The notes: generated from the letters alone by a model not told the origin. A stretch of 64,000 nucleotides of DNA from UBA7672 sp044224605 (GCA_044224605.1 JBGAKC010000016.1:1-64000), one strand, 5' to 3'. Numbered from the stretch's first letter, positions 8,692-19,110 are shown. Translations and numbers: made by a program.

Positions 8692-9500
8692 CACACCCTC
8701 CCGAGCGCGAAACCCTTGGCGATATAGTTGCGGACAAACCAGATCACGATCGCGCCGGGAATGATGGTCAGCGTTCCCGCCGCCGCCAGCACGCCCCAGT
8801 CGGTGCCCCCCTGTTGTTCGAACACGGCCCGCATCTTGGACGTGATGGGCATGGCGGCCGAACGCGTGAGCGTGTCGGCGATGAGGTATTCGACCCAGGA
8901 GAACATGAAGCAGAAAAAGGCGGCGACGCCGATGCCCGAGGCGATCAGCGGCATGAAGATGCGCACGAAGAAGCTGGGGAAGCTGTGGCCGTCGACATAG
9001 GCGGTCTCGTCGATCTCGCGGGGGACCCCGCTCATGAATCCTTCGAGGATCCAGACCGCCAGCGGCACGTTGAACAGGCAGTGGGCCAGCGCCACGGCGA
9101 TGTGCGTGTCGAACAGGCCGATCTTGTAGTAGAGTTGGAAGAACGGCAGCGCGAACACCGCCGCCGGGGCCATCCGGTTGGTCAGCAGCCAGAAGAACAG
9201 GTGTTTGTCACCGAAGAACTTGTAGCGCGAGAAAGCGTAGGCGGCCGGAAGCGCCACGGCCACGGAGATGATGGTGTTCATCACCACATAGAAGATCGAG
9301 TTGAAGAACACGCCGCGCCAGCGATCATCGCCGAACACCTTGGCGTAGTTCTCGAGCGTGAAGCGCTCCGGGAACAACGTGAAGCCGCCTGTGATCTCAG
9401 TGTTCGTCTTGAAGCTCATGCTGACCAGCCAGTAAATCGGCGTCAGCAGGAAAAGGATGTAGACGGCCGGAACCAGCCAGGAGATGGGGTTGCGCTTCAC
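8691..9500 (-). CDS. glpQ: glycerol ABC transporter permease
   Basis: A 269-residue permease with six predicted membrane segments. It carries the cytoplasmic EAA-type loop (EIDETAYVDGHSFPSFF) that couples to the ATPases. I chose the GTG at 9500 (VKRNPISW) because it overlaps the glpP stop by two bases. The longer upstream frame reads through glpP sequence and is not coding. It is the MalG-like partner of GlpP. Confidence 0.88.
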   Translation of the reverse strand: MKRNPISWLVPAVYILFLLTPIYWLVSMSFKTNTEITGGFTLFPERFTLENYAKVFGDDRWRGVFFNSIFYVVMNTIISVAVALPAAYAFSRYKFFGDKHLFFWLLTNRMAPAAVFALPFFQLYYKIGLFDTHIAVALAHCLFNVPLAVWILEGFMSGVPREIDETAYVDGHSFPSFFVRIFMPLIASGIGVAAFFCFMFSWVEYLIADTLTRSAAMPITSKMRAVFEQQGGTDWGVLAAAGTLTIIPGAIVIWFVRNYIAKGFALGRV

Positions 9501-10354
9501 TGGCCGCCCTCCTGCCTGGCCGGTTCGGAATCCCCGCGGGTCATGACCGCGTAGAAGACCCAACTGATCGCGAGGATCACGAGGAAGAAGACGATCGACA
9601 TGGCGGACGCCCATCCGATCTCCTCGCGCTTCTGCTGCAGCTCGATCGACAGGAAGGCCGGATCCCCGCCTGTAACCCGGAACGGCTCGGCGAAGATCAT
9701 CAGCGAGTCCATGAAACGCAGCAGGATGGCGATGGTCAGCACCCGACCGAGCTTGGGCAGCTGGATGTAACGGAACACCGCCCATTTCGACGCGCCGTCG
9801 ATGCGGGCCGCCTGGTAGTAGGCGTCAGGGATGGAGACAAGGCCAGCGTAGGACAGGAGCGCGACGAGGCTTGTCCAGTGCCAGACGTCCATCAGGATCA
9901 GCGTGCCCCAGGCGTCGACGGGATCGTTGACGTAATTGTATCCGAAGTCCTTCAGCATCACGCCCAGCAGGCCGATGTCGACCCGGCCGAACATCTGCCA
10001 GATCATGCCGACTACATACCATGGTATAAGCAGCGGCAGCGCCATCAGCACGAGGCAGACCGGAACGCCCCAGCCTTTGCGCGGCATGTTGAGTGCGATG
10101 AAGATGCCCAGCGGTATCTGGATCGCGAGGATGATCGCCGAGAAGGACAGGCTGCGCGTCAGCGCGTTCCAGAACTTCTCATCGTGCAGCACGGTCTCGT
10201 ACCACTTCGTGCCCATCCAGAAGAACTGACCATTGGACGCCTTTTCTTGAACGGAGAAGTTCACGACCATCATCAGCGGGATAAGCGCCGAGATCGCCAC
10301 CAGGATCAGCACCGGCAGGACGAGGAACCACGCCTTCTGGTTGACCGGCTTCAT
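9497..10354 (-). CDS. glpP: glycerol ABC transporter permease
   Basis: A 285-residue MalF-like permease with about six membrane segments and an EAA loop (SIPDAYYQAARIDGASKW). The ATG at 10354 overlaps the glpT stop (ATGA). The frame is open further upstream to 10906, but that part runs antiparallel or out of frame to glpT and is arginine/alanine-rich. It forms the inner-membrane channel with GlpQ. Confidence 0.88.
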   Translation of the reverse strand: MKPVNQKAWFLVLPVLILVAISALIPLMMVVNFSVQEKASNGQFFWMGTKWYETVLHDEKFWNALTRSLSFSAIILAIQIPLGIFIALNMPRKGWGVPVCLVLMALPLLIPWYVVGMIWQMFGRVDIGLLGVMLKDFGYNYVNDPVDAWGTLILMDVWHWTSLVALLSYAGLVSIPDAYYQAARIDGASKWAVFRYIQLPKLGRVLTIAILLRFMDSLMIFAEPFRVTGGDPAFLSIELQQKREEIGWASAMSIVFFLVILAISWVFYAVMTRGDSEPARQEGGQ

Positions 10355-11433
10355 GGGGCGGCCCTCCCGGCGACGTCGACGCGCCAGCTGTCGGCGTAGA
10401 GGTGCACGCCCTTGGGATCGAACACGATGTGCGGATCGGCCGGGATTTCCTCGCCCTCCTGGACCATGGCAGCGATCGGATGGCCCTCGACCATGACGCG
10501 CACGATCCTGAACCGGCCGGCGTCTTCCACCCGCGTGATACTGGCTGGAATGCCCTGCGCGGCCAATTTCACATATTCCGGACGCACTCCGAGTTCGAGC
10601 TTCGGCTTGCCGCGCAGGCGCGGCTCGGCCGGCAGCGGCGCGCTGTATTTCCCCAGCCGGGCACTCGCCCCCTCGATCGATGTCGGGATCACGTTCATGC
10701 CTGGCGAGCCGATGAAATAGCCAACAAAAGTGTGGCTGGGGCGCTCGAACAGGTCTTCGGGCGATCCGATCTGCACGACTTCGCCCTCGTACATCACCAC
10801 GACATTGCTGGCGAAAGTCAGCGCCTCGGTCTGGTCGTGGGTCACATAGATCATCGTGTAGGCGTAGCGCTTGTGCAGCTCGCGCAGCTGCGCGCGCAGC
10901 TCCCACTTCATCTGCGGGTCAATCACCGTCAGCGGCTCGTCGAACAGGATGGCGTTGACGTCCGACCGCACGAGGCCGCGGCCGAGCGAGATCTTCTGCT
11001 TCTCGTCCGCCGTCAGTCCTCGCGCCTTGCGGTCCGCCAAGCCCTTGAGCCCGATACGATCGATGACTTCGCCCACCCGCGTCTTGATCTCCGAGCTTTT
11101 CACGCCGCGATTGCGCAGCGGGAAGGCCAGGTTCTCCCGCACCGTCATGGAGTCATAGATCACAGGAAACTGGAACACCTGCGCGATGTTGCGCTTCTCG
11201 GTCGGCAGGTCGGTGACGTCATTGCCATCGAAGCGCACGCGACCCTGCGTGGGGGTCACGAGACCCGAGATGATGTTGAGCAGCGAGGTCTTCCCGCAGC
11301 CAGACGGCCCCAGCAGCGCATAGGCGCCGCCCGTTTCGAACGCCTGGTTCACATGTCGCAGGGCGAAATCGGCATCCGACTTCGGTTCGGGGCCGTAGGC
11401 GTGGCGGATATTGGCAAGGTCGATGCGCGCCAT
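10351..11433 (-). CDS. glpT: glycerol ABC transporter ATPase with degenerate signature motif
   Basis: A 360-residue ABC ATPase. Walker A GPSGCGKT (42-49) and Walker B AILFDEP (161-167) are intact, and a C-terminal TOBE-like domain is present. Where a normal ABC protein has LSGGQQQR it has LTADEKQK (about 140-147), so the signature contributed by this subunit is non-canonical. GlpS carries an intact one, so the heterodimer should have one canonical and one degenerate ATP site. I recall the same feature in Rhizobium GlpT, so it is probably a family trait. The start is ATG 11433; the gap to glpS is 3 bases. Confidence 0.88.
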   Translation of the reverse strand: MARIDLANIRHAYGPEPKSDADFALRHVNQAFETGGAYALLGPSGCGKTSLLNIISGLVTPTQGRVRFDGNDVTDLPTEKRNIAQVFQFPVIYDSMTVRENLAFPLRNRGVKSSEIKTRVGEVIDRIGLKGLADRKARGLTADEKQKISLGRGLVRSDVNAILFDEPLTVIDPQMKWELRAQLRELHKRYAYTMIYVTHDQTEALTFASNVVVMYEGEVVQIGSPEDLFERPSHTFVGYFIGSPGMNVIPTSIEGASARLGKYSAPLPAEPRLRGKPKLELGVRPEYVKLAAQGIPASITRVEDAGRFRIVRVMVEGHPIAAMVQEGEEIPADPHIVFDPKGVHLYADSWRVDVAGRAAP

Positions 11434-11436
11434 GGG

Positions 11437-12468
<1,032 letters not shown>

Positions 12469-12965
12469 CGTCCGTGATCCAACTCCCCGTTGCAAACGTG
12501 ACGTAAGCTGGGGGAACCGCCGGCGTCAAATCGATGATTTTTCCTGCAGAAATAGGCATAGCCCTGTGGGTAGCGAACGTAGTTCGATTGGTCGTTTGCT
12601 GCGTCCGGCGCGCCGAGCGGATGCGATGCGTGGCTTCGGCCGTTGCCAGTCCATTTGGACGGCAATTCAAGACTGGCGCGCGCCCGATCTAGATAATCAG
12701 AGACGCTGCGACATTCCCGCAACGATCAGTTCCTGCGAGGCGAATGCTGCAATTGCGAGGAGGGCAATTGCGTTAATGACGTAGCGTCATCTCGCAAGCA
12801 CCACACGCTCATACTGCAAGGTTTCCGACCACATCAACGCGATAGTGATCGTCCGCATCGCCGGATTCCCTTTCCCGATTTCCACGTTCGGTTGACGCCA
12901 CGTCTCGATGCGGTCAACACTGACTTCAAGAGTCGCCAAACAGACTCAAACGGGGAGGTAAAATT
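12469..12965. other. intergenic region between divergent glp operon and TonB receptor
   Basis: About 500 bases with no convincing gene; weak frames on both strands look like composition artefacts. It must hold the promoter of the long minus-strand glp operon and that of the receptor gene. I see no recognisable riboswitch. An imperfect inverted repeat lies near its right end (see separate entry). Confidence 0.5.
12891..12918. promoter_or_regulatory. imperfect inverted repeat upstream of the TonB receptor gene
   Basis: The arms GTTGACGC and GCGGTCAAC are complementary apart from one extra G, separated by 11 bases. They end 47 bases before the receptor ATG. This could be an operator for a regulator, or chance in GC-rich DNA. 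No regulator gene is adjacent. Confidence 0.3.
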
Positions 12966-15900
12966 ATGAAGTTCACGCTCCGCAGCGCGTCCAGCGCTGC
13001 GCTTATCGTTGGCTTGGCGGGAGCATTTCCGGCCTGGGCACAAAACACCACTCAACCAACAACGCCGACTGCGACCGAGCAGAAGAAGGAAGCCGAAGAC
13101 CGGGTCATCATCACCGGCTCGTTCATCCAGGGCACGCCTGAAGACGCCGCTCTCCCCGTCGAGGTTTTCTCGCAGGAAGAGCTTGAGGAGCAGGGCGCGC
13201 CAACAGCGCTCGAATTCGCCAAGAGCCTGACGATCGCTGGTCCGACGACCGGTGAAGCGTACTACTTCTCGGGCGCGGCCCTCACCGGCTCGGTGAACTA
13301 CAACCTTCGCGGCCTCGGCGCCGACAAGACGCTGACCCTGCTCAACGGCCGGCGGATGTCGCAGAACACATCCAACATTCCGTCCGCGGCCCTGGCCCGT
13401 ACCGAAGTGCTGAAAGACGGCGCAGCGGTCATCTACGGCGCCGACGCGACCGGCGGCGTCGTCAACTTCATCACCCGCGATGACTTTGTCGGCCTCGAAG
13501 CACGCGCCAGCTACAAGTATATCGACGGATCTGACGGCGATTACGGCCTCAGCCTCCTCGGCGGCATCGGCGAAGGCGAAACGAACTTCCTCTGGTCGCT
13601 GGAATGGGAACACCGCTCCCGCCTCGAGAGCGAAGAGCGCTCGTTCGCGACGGCCTCCTACAACTTCGCAGTCAACCCTGCTCCGTGGTCGACGCTGACC
13701 AACCTTGCCGGATGGACGCCGCGCGGCGCCCTGCCTGCAACGCCCAGCGTCGCGAACGAATTCGGCTCGGCGCTCGCTGCGCCGCTGTCGGATTTCACGC
13801 CGGCTTCCTGTGCGGCGGTTGGCGGCTTCTACGTCAACACCTACACCTGCAGCTATAACTATATTCCCTACTACAACCTCGTCGAAGAGAACGACATCTA
13901 CCGCGCGTTCGCGCAGCTCAACACGGCTGTGAACGAGAACATGGACTTCCACTTCGAGGCCACCTACGGCCAGGTGATGTCACCGCAGGTGTTCGGCTCG
14001 CCCGCCCAGCCTGTGATCCGTGGCCCGGCCATGGCGACGGGCGCGGTCAACCAGTTCTACGTTCCGATCACGAACCCCTACGCTGCTGCCTTTGCAGCGC
14101 GCGTGGGCGCTCCCGGCGCGACGCAGGGCTTCACGCCCACGACCTACCGGGCATTCGCGCACGGCGGCAACCCGGTGTTCGGCAACGGCAACGGCTTTGG
14201 CGTTCCCTCGAAGATCGACAACCAGGTCTGGCGCGTGTCGACAGGCATCAAGGGCACGCTCGGCGACTGGGCCGGCATGGCCAAGGATGTCGGCTACGAC
14301 TTCGCCGTCACCTACAACCAGTCGATCTCATACGCAGATGCGGCTGACGTGATCGGCTTCCGCCTGCAACAGGCCCTTAACGGCTTCGGCGGCCCGAACT
14401 GCAACGCGGCGGACCTCGACCCCAACCGCTTCGGCACGCAGAACGCCGCGGCGGCCGGCAAGAACGGATGCCTGTGGTGGAACCCCTTCGCCACCAACTT
14501 TGCCTCGCAGCCAGAGCGCGGCCTGGTCAACCCGCAATATGTAGCGGGCCAGGAGAACCCGATCGAACTGGCGCGCTGGCTGTTCGATGACCGTGCGTCG
14601 GAGAACATCAACTCCAGCCTGACGGCTGACCTGGTGTTCAACGGCATGTCCGGCATCCAGCTGCCCGGCGGCGAAATCGGATGGGCGCTCGGCGGTCAGG
14701 TTCGCCAGCTCGAACTGCGCGAAGTTGTCAGCAGCAACCTCTACAACGGCAACCAGCCGTGCGACTGGCCGACGACCACGACCAGCCAGAACGGCGCGGG
14801 TTCCATCCCGCTGCCGCAAAACCCGACGCCGACGAGCGACCCGAACTTCCGCGGCTGCACGCCTGACAGCCCCGGCCCGTTCGTGTTCTTCGGCATCAAC
14901 CCGCCTGACTACAACGACCAGCAGCAGTACTCGGTCTTCGGGGAACTTCAGGTTCCGCTGCTCGACAACGTGAACCTCCAGCTCGCGGCCCGCCGCGAGG
15001 AATTCTCCGGCGGCCTCGGCGCCACCGTGTACAAGGTGTCCGGCAAGTGGGACGTCTGGGGGCCCCTGTCGATCCGCGCCTCATACGGCACGAACTATCA
15101 GGCCCCGCCTGTCGGCGTGATCCCTGGCGAAGTGACCAACGCTGTCCGCAGCTACACCATCGCGGGCGGCAACTGGCTCGGCGCCCAGTTCATCACCGAC
15201 ACCAGCCTGGTCCCGGAAACCGCGACGTCCTGGAACGCGGGCATTATCTGGCAGTCACAGGGCTTCGCCCCTGACCATGACCTCCGGATCATCGTCGACT
15301 ACTTCAACATCGAAACGGAAGACGAGATCGGCCAGCTGGCTGACCCGAACCAGATCGCGAACCTGGTGTTCAACGGCGCCGGCGGAACGATCACGACCTG
15401 CGATCCGAACGTCCAGCCGCTGCTCAACCGCGTGACGTTCAACTCGCCCTGCACGGTCGGGATGGGCGCCGTGGGTAACTTTGCGTCGATCTCGACGGTG
15501 TTCGGCAACGGACCTGGCCAGACGACCAATGGCTTCGATTACCAGATCAACTACGACATGCCGTTCCTCGCGGGCGACCTGTCGCTGGGTATCACGGCCA
15601 CGAATGTCACCGAACTCAGAACCGGCCCGACATCCCTCGATGGCGTGACCATCAGCACCGGCGATGATCGTCTCGGCACGCTGAACTTCGCCACCGTCGC
15701 CTCGGCCGCCCCGGAATGGCGCGCCAACTTCTCGGCGAACTACCGGATGGACAAGCACAACTTCCGCCTCGGCTACAACTATGTGAGCGCCGTGACGGAC
15801 GAACGCGCTGGCACCCAGTATGGCGAGAACGGCTCGGAGTGGACGACCTGGGACTTCACCTACCTCCTCGACGTGACCGATACGCTCCGTCTGACCGCTT

Positions 15901-16019
15901 CGGTGAACAACATCACCGACGAGGACCCGCCGGCCGCGCAGGAAGAACTCGGTTACGACCCGCGCCTCGGCAACCCGCTGGGCCGGACCATCGAGCTCTC
16001 GATCAAGAAGACCTTCTAG
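12966..16019 (+). CDS. TonB-dependent outer-membrane receptor
   Basis: A 1017-residue protein. The signal peptide is probably cut after AWA at residue 25. A TonB-box-like stretch (EDRVIITGSFI) follows, then a plug domain with LRGLGADKTLTLLNGRR and YGADATGGVVNFIT, typical of the CirA/TonB receptor group. The rest is a 22-strand barrel ending in IELSIKKTF with a terminal Phe for barrel insertion. A strong ribosome-binding site (GGGAGG) precedes the ATG. It is divergent from the glp operon and ends at a factor-independent terminator. Substrate is unknown. The size and plug type are common among Caulobacterales receptors for saccharides and other organic nutrients. Confidence 0.9.
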   Translation: MKFTLRSASSAALIVGLAGAFPAWAQNTTQPTTPTATEQKKEAEDRVIITGSFIQGTPEDAALPVEVFSQEELEEQGAPTALEFAKSLTIAGPTTGEAYYFSGAALTGSVNYNLRGLGADKTLTLLNGRRMSQNTSNIPSAALARTEVLKDGAAVIYGADATGGVVNFITRDDFVGLEARASYKYIDGSDGDYGLSLLGGIGEGETNFLWSLEWEHRSRLESEERSFATASYNFAVNPAPWSTLTNLAGWTPRGALPATPSVANEFGSALAAPLSDFTPASCAAVGGFYVNTYTCSYNYIPYYNLVEENDIYRAFAQLNTAVNENMDFHFEATYGQVMSPQVFGSPAQPVIRGPAMATGAVNQFYVPITNPYAAAFAARVGAPGATQGFTPTTYRAFAHGGNPVFGNGNGFGVPSKIDNQVWRVSTGIKGTLGDWAGMAKDVGYDFAVTYNQSISYADAADVIGFRLQQALNGFGGPNCNAADLDPNRFGTQNAAAAGKNGCLWWNPFATNFASQPERGLVNPQYVAGQENPIELARWLFDDRASENINSSLTADLVFNGMSGIQLPGGEIGWALGGQVRQLELREVVSSNLYNGNQPCDWPTTTTSQNGAGSIPLPQNPTPTSDPNFRGCTPDSPGPFVFFGINPPDYNDQQQYSVFGELQVPLLDNVNLQLAARREEFSGGLGATVYKVSGKWDVWGPLSIRASYGTNYQAPPVGVIPGEVTNAVRSYTIAGGNWLGAQFITDTSLVPETATSWNAGIIWQSQGFAPDHDLRIIVDYFNIETEDEIGQLADPNQIANLVFNGAGGTITTCDPNVQPLLNRVTFNSPCTVGMGAVGNFASISTVFGNGPGQTTNGFDYQINYDMPFLAGDLSLGITATNVTELRTGPTSLDGVTISTGDDRLGTLNFATVASAAPEWRANFSANYRMDKHNFRLGYNYVSAVTDERAGTQYGENGSEWTTWDFTYLLDVTDTLRLTASVNNITDEDPPAAQEELGYDPRLGNPLGRTIELSIKKTF

Positions 16020-16044
16020 GTCTCTGGATCAACCGGATTACGGG

Positions 16045-16075
16045 AACAGGCGGCTTCGGCCGCCTGTTTTCGTTT
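16045..16075 (+). terminator. Rho-independent terminator after the TonB receptor gene
   Basis: A perfect 10-base stem (AACAGGCGGC / GCCGCCTGTT) closed by a TTCG tetraloop. It is followed by a T-rich stretch and lies 26 bases after the receptor stop. Confidence 0.85.
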
Positions 16076-16223
16076 GATCTGGGGCAATATTAACTGCGGA
16101 GATCGTGTAAACTTCACCCTTGAACACAAGCTGGTGTGCCGCTGGGGCTGCTATTTGACGCTGTCAGGTCAAAGGCCCATATTTGTGGGACGCCAAGACA
16201 CTGAAGACAGAGGAGCGCTCCCC

Positions 16224-16892
16224 ATGCTCACCCGCATCCTTGCCTCGACCGCCGCAGCGACCCTTGCGCTGGGCGTGATCGCCTGCTCGCCCACGACCCC
16301 CGCAGCGACGGCCGAAGCGCCGCCGGCGGATCAGGCCACGGCGGTCAAACAGACGCTTCCGCTGCCCAAGATGAAGGACTTCAAGCTCAAGGATCAGACG
16401 GGCAAGGAGTACGATCTCTACAAGTTCGGCGAAGGCGCGAAAGCAGTGGTGCTGACCATGCACACCAAGGGCTGCCCGATCGGCCAGCAGCTGATGCCGG
16501 ACTTCAAGGACCTGCAGGCCAAGTACGAGGCCAAGGGCGTGAAGTTCCTGATGATCAACGCCAACACGCACGACACGCCGGCGATGATCGCCGCCGAGGC
16601 CAAGGATTTCGGCCTGACAATTCCGGTGCTGAAGGACACGGACCAGTCCGTGACCGAGCCGCTGGGCGTCGAGCGCGCGACTGAGACGCTGATCCTCGAT
16701 CCGAAGACCTGGAAGATCCTATATCAGGGCCCGATCAATGACCGCGTCACCTTCGGCCGCGCCAAGGCGAAGCCTGACAATGATTTTGCTTCAGCAACGC
16801 TGGACGCGATCCTGGCCGGCCAAACGGTTACGCCGAGCTACCATATGACCGACGGCTGCATCATTTCCTACGACAAACGCTCGAAGCACTAG
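16224..16892 (+). CDS. redoxin/thioredoxin-fold lipoprotein
   Basis: A 222-residue protein starting at the ATG at 16224, preceded by GAGGAG; the frame is open from 16074 but that region overlaps the terminator. The lipobox VIAC gives Cys21. The thioredoxin-like domain has its putative reactive Cys84 in TKGCPIGQQL, with a second cysteine only near the C-terminus (TDGCIISYD). There is thus no CxxC, and a peroxiredoxin-like one- or two-Cys mechanism is more likely than disulfide exchange. It is probably membrane-anchored and periplasm-facing. It appears monocistronic. Confidence 0.75.
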   Translation: MLTRILASTAAATLALGVIACSPTTPAATAEAPPADQATAVKQTLPLPKMKDFKLKDQTGKEYDLYKFGEGAKAVVLTMHTKGCPIGQQLMPDFKDLQAKYEAKGVKFLMINANTHDTPAMIAAEAKDFGLTIPVLKDTDQSVTEPLGVERATETLILDPKTWKILYQGPINDRVTFGRAKAKPDNDFASATLDAILAGQTVTPSYHMTDGCIISYDKRSKH

Positions 16893-17077
16893 TATCTCCG
16901 CACAGAGGATTTGACGGGTCGATTGTTTCGGTCTCGGAAGATTGGCAGGTCCTCCGGTGCGATCAACCGATCGATGCTGCGGGCGAGGCCGGGCTCTCGG
17001 GTGACGAGGCCGTGACGCTCGAGGGTGAGGACCATCTGGTGAACGGACGGCGCGGTGACACGGAAGTGGGGCTGCAT
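16889..17077 (-). pseudogene. remnant of a helix-turn-helix (LexA/MarR-like) protein
   Basis: 62 residues beginning FRVTAPSVHQMVLTLERHGL and including TREPGLARSI. This matches the second half of small winged-helix proteins in which the recognition helix contains PSVHQMVLTLER. The first helices are missing, and the DNA upstream belongs to the neighbouring broken MFS gene in other frames. It therefore looks like a 5'-truncated relic. Its stop overlaps the redoxin stop on the other strand. Confidence 0.6.
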
Positions 17078-17780
17078 GTCGGCCTCGGCCGGGGCGCTGA
17101 CGGTGACGCTGCAGGGCCTGGCGCATGGCCATCGCGCGGGCTGGGGAAATCCTGCTTCCGGCTGGCGTGGCGATGACGGCGTGCTTTCCGCTTTCGGGGC
17201 GGCTGAGCGATCGGGTCGACGCGCAGCTGCCGCTGGCGGCCGGCGTGATGATGTTCGCGGCGTCGATGTGGCTCTTGTCCGATGTCGCGGTGTTCACCGC
17301 GTTCAGGCGATGACGTTTGCGGTGGCGCTGAACCGCACGGAGATCGCGACAGTGATGCCCGCAGCCAATGCGAGCGCGATGCGCCAGGTCCAGGACATGC
17401 TGGCGTTTACGGCGCCGGCGGGGACGTTCCTGATGCAGACGCAGACCGGCGGGGCGCTCGGCGTCGCGATCCTGTTGGTGCTGTTGTAGGAGCGCGCGGC
17501 CTTCCATGCCGATGCGATGCAACCCCTCATTAACGAGTCGAACGGTCGGGCGATGGAGGCGCTGACGCTGTTGCGGCAGGGGTTCGAGACAAGCGGCGTT
17601 GCGCCTTCGGCTGCGGGCGTGATGGCGGGCCAGCAGATGGCGGTGTCGATGTGGATGGGCGCGCAGCTTCTGGCGTTCCGGGACTGCTTTGCGGCGATCG
17701 CTACGGCGTTCCTCTTCCTGTTGCCGCTGACGGCGCTGATCTCCGGCAGAAAAGCCCGGAAAACAAGGCTCTCCGCGTGA
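17078..17780 (+). pseudogene. decayed DHA2-type MFS multidrug exporter gene
   Basis: Pieces of a transporter of the EmrB/QacA type are spread over frames. Frame 1 (17125-17313) reads AGEILLPAGVAMTACF then GRLSDRVDAQLPLAAG, a cytoplasmic-loop and helix pattern of this family. Frame 3 from about 17310 continues with the late helices (TGGALGVAILLVLL). It has an in-frame TAG at 17487-17489, then resumes (ERAAFHADAM to LLAFRDCFAAIATAFLF) until 17780. At least one frameshift near 17300 and one nonsense codon disrupt it, and the N-terminal half is gone. It cannot encode a working exporter. Confidence 0.75.
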
Positions 17781-17871
17781 ACGATCGATCGAATTTCACC
17801 GATATCCTGAAGCGGGTTTTGACCCTGTTCCGCTAGCCTCGGGAACTGAGTAAACCTGCGAGTGATCCACC

Positions 17872-18333
17872 ATGCACGCGGTGAAGTTCCTTCTCGACAT
17901 GCCGGGCGCGCAGCCTCTGCGTGAAAGCGCGCATGACAACGTCTTCTGGCGTGGCGCGGAACCCCTAATGTCGGTGTGCGTTCCGGCGTGCGGGCGCGAC
18001 GTGTCCCCCCTGCTGGCCGCCCTTTCGGAGACCGAACAGTCCGCCCTCGTGGAGTTCATCGTCTATGACGATGGGCGCTGCAGCCATGATGTGCTGGCGC
18101 AGATGCAGGCGGCGGCCGGGCATGTTCGCGCCGCGGTACGTATTGTTTCGTCGAATGAAAAGCGTGACGAGAGGGCCGCACGGGGAGCTGCCGCAGCGCA
18201 TGCGCGTACAAGCTGGGTGATGCTGCTTGATGGCGGCGTGGAAGCCGATGCCGAGCTGATCGAGGCCTATCTCGAAACCATCGGCAAGGCGGACAGCGGA
18301 TGTGGCGCCCCGGCCTGGGTGAAGGCTGGCTAG
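17872..18333 (+). CDS. truncated GT2-like domain protein, HfsG-like and probably inactive
   Basis: 153 residues resembling the first half of a family 2 glycosyltransferase: SVCVPACGRDVSPLLAAL is the first strand, FIVYDDG the nucleotide-binding DDG, and TSWVMLLDGGVEAD occupies the DxD position. The metal-binding motif usually reads LDADM; here it is LDGGV, so metal binding should be lost. Active members have about 300 residues. It abuts the deacetylase gene directly (stop TAG followed at once by ATG). In Caulobacter hfsG precedes hfsH, which suggests this is a degenerate HfsG. It could be a pseudogene or a retained accessory domain. Confidence 0.6.
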   Translation: MHAVKFLLDMPGAQPLRESAHDNVFWRGAEPLMSVCVPACGRDVSPLLAALSETEQSALVEFIVYDDGRCSHDVLAQMQAAAGHVRAAVRIVSSNEKRDERAARGAAAAHARTSWVMLLDGGVEADAELIEAYLETIGKADSGCGAPAWVKAG

Positions 18334-19110
18334 ATGGCGCAGCTGCAGTGGACCTATGCGCCTTCGCGATCGACGCCTGCCAGGGTGCAGCGCCGGGTCG
18401 TGCAATGGCGCAAGGCGTGCCACGCGGACGTGGCGCCGGACCGCCCTATCGTGAGCTTCACATTCGACGACTTCCCGAAGTCGGCGCTCAACGGCGCTGA
18501 TATCGTTGAGAAACACGGCGGGCGCGCGGGCTTCTATGCCAGTACCTCCTTCCTCGGCCAACGCAGCCCGGTGATGGGTGAGATGTTCGATGGCGCGACG
18601 CTCAACGAGCTGTCCGTGCGCGGGCACGAGATCGGGGCGCATACGCACAGCCATCTCGATTGCGCGAAGGCGCGGCTCGAAAAGGTGGAACGGGATATCG
18701 GCGAAAACCTCGTGGCGCTGGCGGAGGCCGGCTACCCGGAGAACGTCTCGGCGTTCGCCTATCCCTATGGCGAGACGACATACTCCGCGAAGTGCTGGAT
18801 CGGCGAAGTGTTCGCGACGGGACGCGGCATCCTGCCGGGCGTGAACGTGGGCGACACGGACCGCAGCCAGTTGCGTGCGATCGAGCTGGGCTCATCCGAA
18901 ATGCATCGCCGCCGCGCCCTCGCCGCATTGAAAACCTGCATCGAGGCAAAGGGCTGGCTTTTCTTTTTCACGCACGACGTCAGCAAGTCGCCGACCAAGC
19001 AGGGCGCGCCTTCGGCATTGATTGCGGAGCTGGCGCACCTGGCGGTGGAAGGCGGAGCCGTGCTCGCTTCGCCGACGCTTGGTGCAGTGTTGTCGGGGAT
19101 TATCGACTAG
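18334..19110 (+). CDS. hfsH: polysaccharide deacetylase (CE4), HfsH-like
   Basis: 258 residues. The CE4 motifs are TFDDFP (43-48; the second Asp would bind metal), HTHSH (103-107; the His pair for metal) and a FAYPYGE motif further on. There is no signal peptide, so it would act in the cytoplasm, as proposed for HfsH of Caulobacter, which has about the same length and removes acetyl groups from holdfast N-acetylhexosamines. The assignment rests on length, the TFDDFP variant and neighbours (GT2 upstream, chain-length proteins downstream on the other strand). The first residues after the ATG follow the previous stop with no gap. Confidence 0.7.
   Translation: MAQLQWTYAPSRSTPARVQRRVVQWRKACHADVAPDRPIVSFTFDDFPKSALNGADIVEKHGGRAGFYASTSFLGQRSPVMGEMFDGATLNELSVRGHEIGAHTHSHLDCAKARLEKVERDIGENLVALAEAGYPENVSAFAYPYGETTYSAKCWIGEVFATGRGILPGVNVGDTDRSQLRAIELGSSEMHRRRALAALKTCIEAKGWLFFFTHDVSKSPTKQGAPSALIAELAHLAVEGGAVLASPTLGAVLSGIID

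Noticed and set aside
12834..13952. 372-residue minus-strand frame over the start of the TonB receptor
   Set aside because: It overlaps the signal peptide and plug of a well-supported receptor and reads as the complement of it.
16074..16223. Upstream extension of the redoxin reading frame by 50 residues
   Set aside because: It begins at the terminator of the preceding gene. The extension has no coding character, and the inner ATG has a ribosome-binding site followed by a lipoprotein signal.
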